Below, piece after piece: positions 58,038 through 64,000 of a stretch of DNA of 64,000 bases; positions within the stretch are counted from its first letter, which is position 1, and the number at the start of each line of letters is the position of its first letter. The DNA comes from Chryseobacterium sp. HSC-36S06 (GTDB lineage Bacteria; Bacteroidota; Bacteroidia; Flavobacteriales; Weeksellaceae). The translations under genes and the position numbers were made by a program. The stretch covers positions 744,001-808,000 of the forward strand of contig NZ_JALJZX010000002.1 in NCBI RefSeq assembly GCF_024171485.1. The letters are read 5' to 3'. The notes below the pieces were generated by a model, which saw only the letters and a program-made list of their open reading frames with translations, was not told where the DNA came from and searched no databases.

Positions 58038-58643
58038 ATGGTCCTGAAAAACTTAAATTATCCTCTGGATTTTAAATTCAAAATCACCACGCTTTCCAGC
58101 GATTTTAATATTACCGACAGAAACGGAAATTATGTTGCCTACGTGCGCCAGAAAATGTTTAAACTGAAAGAGGATGTAATCGTTTTTAATGACGAAACTA
58201 AATCTCAGGAACTTTTTAGGATTAAAGCTAACCAATGGATTGATTTCAATGCATCCTACGCCATTACCGATCTGCAGTCGGGCAAAATCTTCGGAAATCT
58301 CTCCCGTCGAGGAATGCGATCGCTCTGGAAATCACAGTACGATATTGCAGACGAAACAAGCGCGACAAAGTATCAAATTAATGAAGACAATGGTTGGATT
58401 AAAGTACTGGACGGGATCATTGGCGAAATTCCCCTGGTCGGAATGCTGACTGGATATTTCCTGAATCCTTCTTACACGGTAAAAGATAACGCCGGAAAAG
58501 AATATTTTAAACTTAAAAAAATGCCTTCACTTTTTGGAAGAAAATTTCAGCTAGACCGGATTATTGATATTAATGACGAAGATGAATCTCTTGTAGTACT
58601 GAGCTTTTTGATGATGGTTTTACTGGAAAGAGAACGCGGCTAA
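58038..58643 (+). CDS. LURP-one-related (tubby-like C-terminal fold) protein
   Basis: A 201-residue protein whose strand pattern 'NITDRNGNYVAYVRQKMFKLKEDVIVFNDE' (about 24-53), 'SQELFRIKANQW', 'ISRRGMRSLWKSQYDI'-like turns and 'GKEYFKLKKMPSLFGRKFQL' matches the LURP-one/phospholipid-scramblase-like fold. A short hydrophobic stretch (about 134-146, 'GEIPLVGMLTGYF') interrupts it. Function is unknown; related proteins bind membranes. ATG 58038 is chosen because the longer frame overlaps recR. It runs divergent from recR. Confidence 0.75.
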   Translation: MVLKNLNYPLDFKFKITTLSSDFNITDRNGNYVAYVRQKMFKLKEDVIVFNDETKSQELFRIKANQWIDFNASYAITDLQSGKIFGNLSRRGMRSLWKSQYDIADETSATKYQINEDNGWIKVLDGIIGEIPLVGMLTGYFLNPSYTVKDNAGKEYFKLKKMPSLFGRKFQLDRIIDINDEDESLVVLSFLMMVLLERERG

Positions 58644-58658
58644 ACATTTTTAATTTCT

Positions 58659-59159
58659 ATGATAAAACACACCTTATTTTACGCACTGGTCTTTTTATTC
58701 ATCCAGTCTTGCCAAAAAGAAACAGTAAATCCAAAAGAAAATAACATCGTGAATGCTCCGGTTAATCATCAGGATCAATTATCAGATTCGGTTTCTGCAA
58801 AAACGGCAGCTGGATTAGAAAAGTTTTCAATGCCTGCGGAAGTCGAAGGTTGCTCCTGCTATTTCGCCAAAAACAAAGAAGATTACGAAAACGAGAAATA
58901 TATTTATGTTGACGATTATGGAAAAAATGCTTTCATTAAAACAGCTGGGGAATTGATCAAAATCCCCATGACAGATGGAGATTTTGAACCTGATAACTTT
59001 AGGAAGAACATAGAAAACAGTGATTACAAAGTTACTCTGACCGGCAAAAAAATAAATGAAATGGATGAAACTTTAATGTTCCAGGGTGAAATGAACGTAG
59101 AAAACAAGAAAACCGGTGACCAATATTTTACACCAATTTATGGTGAGTGCGGCTGCTAG
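58659..59159 (+). CDS. Lipoprotein of unknown function
   Basis: A 166-residue lipoprotein with lipobox 'LFIQSCQKE' (Cys about 18), a disordered Asn/Gln-rich linker (about 22-50) and a compact domain with four Cys ('GCSCYFAKNKEDYENE' and the C-terminal 'YGECGC'). The central 'YIYVDDYGKNAFIKTAGELIKIPM' is beta-rich. No family is recognised. It starts 15 bases after the LURP-one-like gene, so the two may share a transcript, and ends in a terminator. Confidence 0.8.
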   Translation: MIKHTLFYALVFLFIQSCQKETVNPKENNIVNAPVNHQDQLSDSVSAKTAAGLEKFSMPAEVEGCSCYFAKNKEDYENEKYIYVDDYGKNAFIKTAGELIKIPMTDGDFEPDNFRKNIENSDYKVTLTGKKINEMDETLMFQGEMNVENKKTGDQYFTPIYGECGC

Positions 59160-59180
59160 ATCAGCTTAAATTTAATATTC

Positions 59181-59211
59181 ACGCTTCCGAAAATTCCGGG
59201 AGCGTTTTTTT
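59181..59211 (+). terminator. Terminator after the lipoprotein gene
   Basis: Stem ACGCTTCCG/CGGGAGCGT (one G-T pair) with a 7-base loop and T7 tail. Confidence 0.88.
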
Positions 59212-59241
59212 ATTCTTAATTTTGATCAAAATTATACTTTT

Positions 59242-60684
59242 ATGGCACTTTCACAATTAGAACCTCAACTGATCTGGAAAAATTTTTCAGCGTTAAACGC
59301 TGTTCCCAGACCTTCGAAAAAAGAGGAAAAAGTAATAGAATTCATTAAAAATTTCGGCGAAAATCTCGGTCTCGAGACTGCTGTTGACGAAGTGGGCAAT
59401 GTTATCATTAAAAAACCTGCAACTGCAGGCATGGAGGACCGTAAATCTGTTGTTCTTCAGTCGCATCTTGATATGGTTCACCAGAAAAATAACGATGTAA
59501 ATTTCGATTTTGAGACGCAGGGAATTCAGATGGAAATTGACGGCGACTGGGTAAAAGCAAAAGGAACAACGCTTGGTGCCGACAATGGCTTGGGCGTAGC
59601 TGCGATTATGAGTATTCTTGAAAGCAGTGACATTCCCCACCCTTCGCTGGAAGCACTTTTCACTATCGACGAAGAAACGGGTATGACCGGCGCAATGGGC
59701 CTGAAACCTGGACAGTTGACGGGCGAAATTCTTCTAAATCTTGACACCGAAGAAGATGACGAAATCGATATCGGCTGCGCGGGCGGAATTGATGTAACTG
59801 CAACCCAAAATTACGGTTTGGAGAACGCAAGAGGACAGATTGTAAAAATTGAAGTGAAAGGTCTTCAGGGCGGCCATTCAGGAATGGATATTATTAAAGG
59901 TTTCGGGAACTCAAATGTAATTTTAGGGAGACTTCTTTATACCGGACTTTATAACCAAAACATCCAGTTGATTTCGATCGACGGCGGTGGACTGAGAAAT
60001 GCGATTCCACGGGAAGCTAACGCAGTTTTATCGGTTCGACATTCTGTAGAGTATATCGATCAGGTTACAGCCTTGAAACAAGAAATTCTGGAAGAGTTCA
60101 CAAGCGTAGAAAAAGATTTACATATCAATATTGAAACGTTTTCCTCTGCTGAAAAAGCCCTGTCCGAACAAGACTCACAGAAAATTATTTTAGCTTTAAA
60201 ATCTGCGCATAATGGCGTTTACCGGATGAGCCCGGATGTTGAAGATTTGGTGGAATCATCAAATAACATCGCACGGGTAGAACTGAAGCAGGGCGAACTG
60301 AAGATCTTAAATCTCTCGCGCTCTTCTGTAGAATCTACAAAATATGCGGTTGCCGAACAATTGAAATCTGTTTTCGAACTTGCAGGAATGAAAGTGGAAT
60401 TCAGCGGTTCCTATCCCGGCTGGAAACCAAAACCCGGTTCCGAAATCGTGAAACTCATGGAAAAAATCTACGAAAAAGATTTTGGGTCAAAACCTCATGT
60501 AGTGGCCTGTCACGCAGGCTTAGAGTGTGGAATTATCGGCGCCAATTATCCAGAGATGGAAATGGTAAGCTTCGGTCCGACGATTCGCGGCGCACACTCA
60601 CCCGATGAAAGAGCAAATATCCCCTCGGCACAGAAATTCTGGAAATTTTTAAAAGAAATTCTGGCAGAAATTCCAAAAAAATAA
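59242..60684 (+). CDS. pepD: Aminoacyl-histidine dipeptidase PepD (peptidase M20)
   Basis: Cytosolic dizinc dipeptidase that splits Xaa-His and other dipeptides. The 480-residue sequence has the metal-binding segments 'LQSHLDMVHQKN' (about 73-84), 'TLGADNGLGVAAIMS' (about 112-126), 'FTIDEETGMTGAMGL' (about 142-156) and 'DTEEDDEIDIGCAGG'. 'GGHSGMDI' (about 212-219) and the late 'ACHAGLECGII' and 'PTIRGAHSPDE' complete the set. Length matches E. coli PepD (485). It is a single gene between terminators. Confidence 0.95.
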   Translation: MALSQLEPQLIWKNFSALNAVPRPSKKEEKVIEFIKNFGENLGLETAVDEVGNVIIKKPATAGMEDRKSVVLQSHLDMVHQKNNDVNFDFETQGIQMEIDGDWVKAKGTTLGADNGLGVAAIMSILESSDIPHPSLEALFTIDEETGMTGAMGLKPGQLTGEILLNLDTEEDDEIDIGCAGGIDVTATQNYGLENARGQIVKIEVKGLQGGHSGMDIIKGFGNSNVILGRLLYTGLYNQNIQLISIDGGGLRNAIPREANAVLSVRHSVEYIDQVTALKQEILEEFTSVEKDLHINIETFSSAEKALSEQDSQKIILALKSAHNGVYRMSPDVEDLVESSNNIARVELKQGELKILNLSRSSVESTKYAVAEQLKSVFELAGMKVEFSGSYPGWKPKPGSEIVKLMEKIYEKDFGSKPHVVACHAGLECGIIGANYPEMEMVSFGPTIRGAHSPDERANIPSAQKFWKFLKEILAEIPKK

Positions 60685-60694
60685 ATCGAAACTG

Positions 60695-60731
60695 AATATC
60701 CAAAATGCGAAAGTGTTTTGGATATTTTTTT
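60695..60731 (+). terminator. Terminator after pepD
   Basis: Stem ATATCCAAAA with its complement TTTTGGATAT, followed by T7. Confidence 0.87.
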
Positions 60732-60785
60732 AGAATAGAAAATTTTAAATTCAGCTTTTGCTAACTTTAATTCAAAATTAAATTG

Positions 60786-61337
60786 ATGGCTTCCTTAAAA
60801 TTCTCCTCCGAAGAAATGCTCTCCATTCTAAAAACACGTTTTCTTAAAAACATGCACCGTCACGCGGATCTGGACTGGCAGAAAATCCAACAGAAACTTG
60901 AAACAAATCCTAAAAAACTGTCAATCCTTCAGAAAATGGAAGAAACCGGGGGCGAACCTGATGTGGTAGATTTTGATGAGAATTCCGGTGAATATGTATT
61001 TTTCGACTGCGCTGCGGAAAGTCCGAAAGAACGAAGAAGTTTCTGCTACGACCGTGACGCGCTCGAAAAAAGGAAGGAAAACAAACCTAAAAACAATGCC
61101 CTGGACGCGGCCAGGGAAATAGGAATTGAACTCTTGAGTGACGAGGAATATCGTTATCTTCAGACTCTGGGCGATTTCGACACCAAGACTTCCAGCTGGC
61201 TCGAAACACCTGAAAATATCAGAAAACTGGGCGGAGCAATCTTTGGAGATTTCCGTTACGGAACGGTTTTCATTTATCACAACGGCGCAGAATCTTATTA
61301 TGCAGCGAGAGGATTTCGGGGGAAAATGAAAGTTTAG
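60786..61337 (+). CDS. DUF4256 family protein
   Basis: A 183-residue soluble protein of the DUF4256 type: 'LSILKTRFLKNMHRHADLDWQKI' (about 13-35), 'KMEETGGEPDVVDFD', 'YVFFDCAAESPKERRSFCYDRDALE' and a C-terminal 'LGDFDTKTSSWLETPENIRKLGGAIFGDFRYG' region. Function unknown. ATG 60786 is used; a TTG one codon earlier is less likely. It is a single gene closed by a bidirectional terminator. Confidence 0.88.
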   Translation: MASLKFSSEEMLSILKTRFLKNMHRHADLDWQKIQQKLETNPKKLSILQKMEETGGEPDVVDFDENSGEYVFFDCAAESPKERRSFCYDRDALEKRKENKPKNNALDAAREIGIELLSDEEYRYLQTLGDFDTKTSSWLETPENIRKLGGAIFGDFRYGTVFIYHNGAESYYAARGFRGKMKV

Positions 61338-61397
61338 GCAAACGAGTCGTAGAATTCTCGCTGATTATACAGATTGAGCAGATTACAAACTGATAAA

Positions 61398-61428
61398 AAA
61401 TCTGCGAGATCCGTGAAATCTGCGAGAT
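61398..61428. repeat. 13-bp direct repeat with 18-bp period
   Basis: AAATCTGCGAGAT occurs at 61398-61410 and 61416-61428 inside the spacer 61338-61460. Adjacent sequence (CAGATT ... AATCTG) can also pair. The spacer holds no gene. Confidence 0.7.
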
Positions 61429-61460
61429 ACAGCGTATAGAAAACCATCACTTAATTGCAA

Positions 61461-61490
61461 AAAAATCCCGAAATAATTTTCGGGATTTTA
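61461..61490. terminator. Bidirectional terminator between DUF4256 and ferredoxin genes
   Basis: A 12-bp stem AAAATCCCGAAA/TTTCGGGATTTT with a 4-base loop and A/T runs on both sides. Confidence 0.92.
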
Positions 61491-61506
61491 TATTTTAAAA
61501 TGACGT

Positions 61507-61839
61507 TTATGGATATGGCGCAATCGCAACCTCCAAACCATCTATTTCCTCTGTAATATGAATCTGGCAGCCCAATCTGGAATTATCCTGCACATGAAAC
61601 GCTTCGGAAAGCATGGCATCTTCCTCATCACCCATTTCTACCAGTTTTTCTGAACCTTCCAAAACATAAACCTGACAAGATGCACACATTGCCATACCGC
61701 CGCAAACACCAATAGTTCCTTCTTCCGCAAGCTCGTAAGAACGGATCACTTCCATCAGGTTCATCGACATATCCGTTGGCGCCACCACTTCATGAGTTTC
61801 GCCGTTTCGGTCGGTAATTTTCAAATTGATATCCTGCAT
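61507..61839 (-). CDS. 2Fe-2S ferredoxin (adrenodoxin type)
   Basis: A 110-residue electron carrier. The cluster ligands are in 'GVCGGMAMCASCQVYV' (C-x5-C-x2-C, about 43-58) with the fourth Cys in 'RLGCQIHIT' (about 93-101), the spacing of adrenodoxin/Fdx-type proteins. The acidic patch 'EMGDEEDAM' is a likely partner surface. It follows the FAD reductase gene by 6 bases in the same operon, which strongly suggests that it is the electron acceptor of that enzyme. Confidence 0.93.
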   Translation of the reverse strand: MQDINLKITDRNGETHEVVAPTDMSMNLMEVIRSYELAEEGTIGVCGGMAMCASCQVYVLEGSEKLVEMGDEEDAMLSEAFHVQDNSRLGCQIHITEEIDGLEVAIAPYP

Positions 61840-61845
61840 GATTTC

Positions 61846-62898
61846 TTAATCGATTTTTTTAACAACGGCTTTTTCGGCTTCTTTACGGCTTCCGTCGAAA
61901 CCGTCTACTCCACTTACTGTCGTATATTTCAGGACATATTTTTTGCCCGGATTCAGCATATTATAGACGCTTTGGCACATTAATGTCGCTTCGTGGAAAC
62001 CACATAAAATAAGTTTCAGTTTTCCTGGATAAGTATTGATATCACCGATTGCATAAACTCCCGGAATATTGGTCTGATAGTCTAATGCATTATTTACAAC
62101 GATTGCATTTTTTTCAATATTTAAACCCCAGTTACCCAAATCCCCCAGTTTCGGCGTTAGTCCGAAAAGCGGAATAAAATAATCTGTTTCGATATCAAAA
62201 ACTTCCCCATCCTTTTCTACGGTAATTGCGGAAACTTTACCTTCGCCTTTAATTCCTGTAACTTCTGCGGGCGTCACCAAATGAATTTTACCCTGATCCT
62301 TCAGCGCCTGCACTTTTTCAACAGAATCCAGCGCACCGCGGAACTCGTTTCTTCTGTGAATTAAAGTTACTTCACTTGCGATATTGGCAAGAAAAATACT
62401 CCAATCCAGGGCAGAATCGCCGCCACCGGCAATTACTACTTTTTTACCGCGGAAATGTTCAGGCTCTTTAATGAAATATTCAACCCCTTTTTCTTCGTAA
62501 TCGGCAATATTGTCGATCACAGGTTTTCTAGGTTCGAAAGTTCCCAATCCACCTGCAATCGCTACTGCTTTAGCCCGGTGAACAGCTCCTTTATTAGTAA
62601 TGACTTCAAAAGTTCCGTCTTCCAGTTTGGTTAAAGTCTGCGCCGTTTCTCCTAAAGTGAATCCGGGCTGGAACTGCTTGATCTGCTCCATCAGATTATC
62701 TACAAGATCCCCTGCGTTAATAGAAGGAAATCCGGGAATATCGAAAATAGGTTTCTTTGGATAAAGCTCGGTTAACTGACCGCCCGGTTGAGGCAGCGCG
62801 TCGATTAAATGACATTTCATTTTAAGTAAACCTGCTTCAAAAACTGCGAAAAGCCCTGTGGGTCCCGCTCCTATAATCAATATATCGCTTGTAATCAT
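61846..62898 (-). CDS. TrxR-type ferredoxin--NADP(+) reductase
   Basis: Moves electrons between NADPH and ferredoxin. The 350-residue flavoprotein has an FAD Rossmann motif 'ILIIGAGPTGLFAVFEAGL' (about 6-24), 'PGGQLTELYP' (about 39-48), an NADP motif 'KKVVIAGGGDSALDWS' (about 153-168) and the FAD-closing 'GVYAIGDINTYPGKLKL' (about 284-300). The CxxC redox pair of thioredoxin reductases is missing, and the long C-terminal extension is typical of the Chlorobium/Bacillus (YumC) class of FNRs. The adjacent ferredoxin gene 6 bases downstream agrees. A -7 box lies at 62927-62934. Confidence 0.92.
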   Translation of the reverse strand: MITSDILIIGAGPTGLFAVFEAGLLKMKCHLIDALPQPGGQLTELYPKKPIFDIPGFPSINAGDLVDNLMEQIKQFQPGFTLGETAQTLTKLEDGTFEVITNKGAVHRAKAVAIAGGLGTFEPRKPVIDNIADYEEKGVEYFIKEPEHFRGKKVVIAGGGDSALDWSIFLANIASEVTLIHRRNEFRGALDSVEKVQALKDQGKIHLVTPAEVTGIKGEGKVSAITVEKDGEVFDIETDYFIPLFGLTPKLGDLGNWGLNIEKNAIVVNNALDYQTNIPGVYAIGDINTYPGKLKLILCGFHEATLMCQSVYNMLNPGKKYVLKYTTVSGVDGFDGSRKEAEKAVVKKID

Positions 62899-62926
62899 TG
62901 ATGATTTTTTAAAAAATTTAATTTGG

Positions 62927-62934
62927 CAAATTTA
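62927..62934 (-). promoter_or_regulatory. Candidate -7 box of the FNR-ferredoxin operon
   Basis: Minus-strand TAAATTTG, perfect TAnnTTTG, 29 bases before the reductase ATG; no clear -33 element. Confidence 0.5.
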
Positions 62935-63006
62935 AGAAAAATAAAAGAAGGGCGCCTTGCATAATACTGAGAAATATCACTTTAAATGCCTTTGAAATCA
63001 ATGTTC

Positions 63007-63014
63007 TATATTTG
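63007..63014 (+). promoter_or_regulatory. Candidate -7 box for the DUF3108 gene
   Basis: TATATTTG, perfect TAnnTTTG, 27 bases before ATG 63042; it overlaps the in-frame ATG at 63012, which argues against that upstream start. Confidence 0.55.
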
Positions 63015-63041
63015 TGGCAAATTTTTTGCAAAACCATGTCT

Positions 63042-63809
63042 ATGAAAAAGATTTTAAGTGTTATTACCCTCTTATTTTTTGCATTGGGTTTCTCCCAAAA
63101 ACTCGATAATATTCAGCCTGGCGAGGCATTAAATTACCGGATTCATTATGGTTTGCTGAATGCTGGAACAGCTACACTAACCACCGTAAAGACTAATTAT
63201 AAGGGTCAGCCCCATTATTACGTTAAAGGCTACGGCAGAACCACAGGTGCGGTGCGCGCATTCTTTAAAGTTGAAGATAATTACGAAAGTTACATTAATT
63301 ATAACACCGGATTACCCAGTTTTTATGTTCGTAATGTTCAGGAAGGTGGCTACACGCAACATCTTGAAGCCACATTTAACCACAACAACGCTACAGTATC
63401 CCTTACTGATAAAGAGAAAAACACCACGAGAAGCCTAAAATCAGTGAAGGGTGTTCAGGATATGTTATCTGCTTTCTATCATTTAAGAAGTCTGGATTCC
63501 AGTGATTTAAGAGTTGGCAGTGTAAAGAAAATCAATGTTTGGATTGACGATGAAATGTTCCCTTTTCAGATTAAAGTGGTGGGCACAGAAAACATCAAAA
63601 CAAAATTCGGCACCATCAATACACTGAAAATTGTTCCTCAGGTAATGAGCGGCCGCGTTTTTAAAGACAAGGAAGGCGTTACGCTTTGGGTGAGCAATGA
63701 CAGAAATTATGTTCCGATCGCGATAAAAGCAGATTTGGTGGTAGGTTCACTGAAAGCGAGTATTGATTCATTCAAAAATGTTAAATATCCTTTAAACTTT
63801 AGGAAATAG
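63042..63809 (+). CDS. DUF3108 domain secreted protein
   Basis: A 255-residue protein with a signal peptide (MKKILSVITLLFFALGFSQ). The body is a single beta-rich DUF3108 domain: 'GEALNYRIHYGLLNAGTATL' (about 28-47), 'GYGRTTGAVRAFFKVEDNYESY', 'VQDMLSAFYHLRSL' and 'RVFKDKEGVTLWVSNDRNYVPI' (about 206-227). The family has a lipoprotein-localisation-like fold; its role is not established. Start ATG 63042 fits the signal peptide and the -7 box. A bidirectional terminator follows about 105 bases later. Confidence 0.88.
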   Translation: MKKILSVITLLFFALGFSQKLDNIQPGEALNYRIHYGLLNAGTATLTTVKTNYKGQPHYYVKGYGRTTGAVRAFFKVEDNYESYINYNTGLPSFYVRNVQEGGYTQHLEATFNHNNATVSLTDKEKNTTRSLKSVKGVQDMLSAFYHLRSLDSSDLRVGSVKKINVWIDDEMFPFQIKVVGTENIKTKFGTINTLKIVPQVMSGRVFKDKEGVTLWVSNDRNYVPIAIKADLVVGSLKASIDSFKNVKYPLNFRK

Positions 63810-63914
63810 AATCTTAAAATAGTCGTGAAGAAGTCTCAAAACCAAACGATGTGGATTGAGAATCGTCTAAACGAAAACATCTCTTAGACAGGAGGTCGAG
63901 AAAAAACGCAAAAA

Positions 63915-63948
63915 AAGCCGTCTTCGCTAGTTGTGAGACGGCTTCTTT
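63915..63948. terminator. Bidirectional terminator after the DUF3108 gene
   Basis: Stem AAGCCGTCT/AGACGGCTT with a 12-base loop, an A-run on the left and T-rich sequence on the right. It suggests a convergent gene beyond the window. Confidence 0.82.
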
Positions 63949-64000
63949 CATTACTGATGTAACAAAAGTTCCTGTTATGGTGTCTTATTCATAACAAACT

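Noticed and set aside
63810-63914. Small gene or RNA at the right edge
   Set aside because: No open frame with a plausible start and no clear RNA fold was seen before the terminator.

Overview
The window looks like chromosomal DNA of a yellow-pigmented member of the Flavobacteriia, most likely Weeksellaceae (Chryseobacterium/Kaistella-like). The signs are an AT-rich composition, Bacteroidetes-type promoters (TAnnTTTG at -7), SusC/SusD genes, a type IX secretion sorting domain, many SPII lipoproteins with an N-x-x-SC lipobox, and a zeaxanthin-type carotenoid operon. I assign the group by recognising gene families; no database search was possible. No phage, integrase, transposase, CRISPR array, rRNA or tRNA was seen.

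Layout: (1) 1-5252, carotenoid operon: crtI (5' end outside the window), crtB, an unknown secreted protein, crtZ, a fused lycopene cyclase, an SRPBCC protein and an SDR/DUF2867 oxidoreductase, read as one tightly packed unit toward zeaxanthin. (2) 5254-13951: gamma-glutamyltransferase, SDR-type threonine dehydrogenase, a degenerate polysaccharide deacetylase, a T9SS-exported surface protein, the rpsF-rpsR-rplI ribosomal operon and a CLC chloride transporter. (3) 14006-26791, minus strand: an FMN glutamate-synthase-like protein, then a polysaccharide utilisation locus transcribed susC, susD, LamG lipoprotein, two glucoamylase-like (PF10091/GH144-like) lipoproteins, esterase, GH3 beta-glucosidase. 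The enzyme set suggests a beta-glucan, possibly beta-1,2-glucan. (4) 26990-42986: housekeeping and envelope genes, including a deoxynucleoside kinase, glutaminyl cyclase, M1 peptidase, PBP4-type carboxypeptidase with a histidine kinase, Rel/SpoT, NhaA, a YihY/BrkB membrane protein and RlmH. (5) 43084-44486: a HipA-like kinase with a DUF3037 partner, followed by a 21-bp tandem repeat array. (6) 44504-54639: UvrD/PcrA helicase, two cold-shock-domain proteins behind a long leader, a paired M16 protease, a PAS-rich cytoplasmic histidine kinase with a single-domain response regulator, and SecG. (7) 54716-57298: a small surface-polysaccharide cluster containing a 3'-truncated epimerase. (8) 57352-63809: RecR, a LURP-one-like protein, a lipoprotein, PepD dipeptidase, DUF4256, a ferredoxin with its TrxR-type reductase, and a DUF3108 protein.

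Most convergent gene pairs are separated by strong bidirectional hairpin terminators. The least ordinary features are the HipA-like/DUF3037 module with its decayed heptad-repeat array, the doubled GH144-like genes in the PUL, the extended crt operon, the truncated epimerase, and predicted leaderless promoters for recR and the CLC gene.
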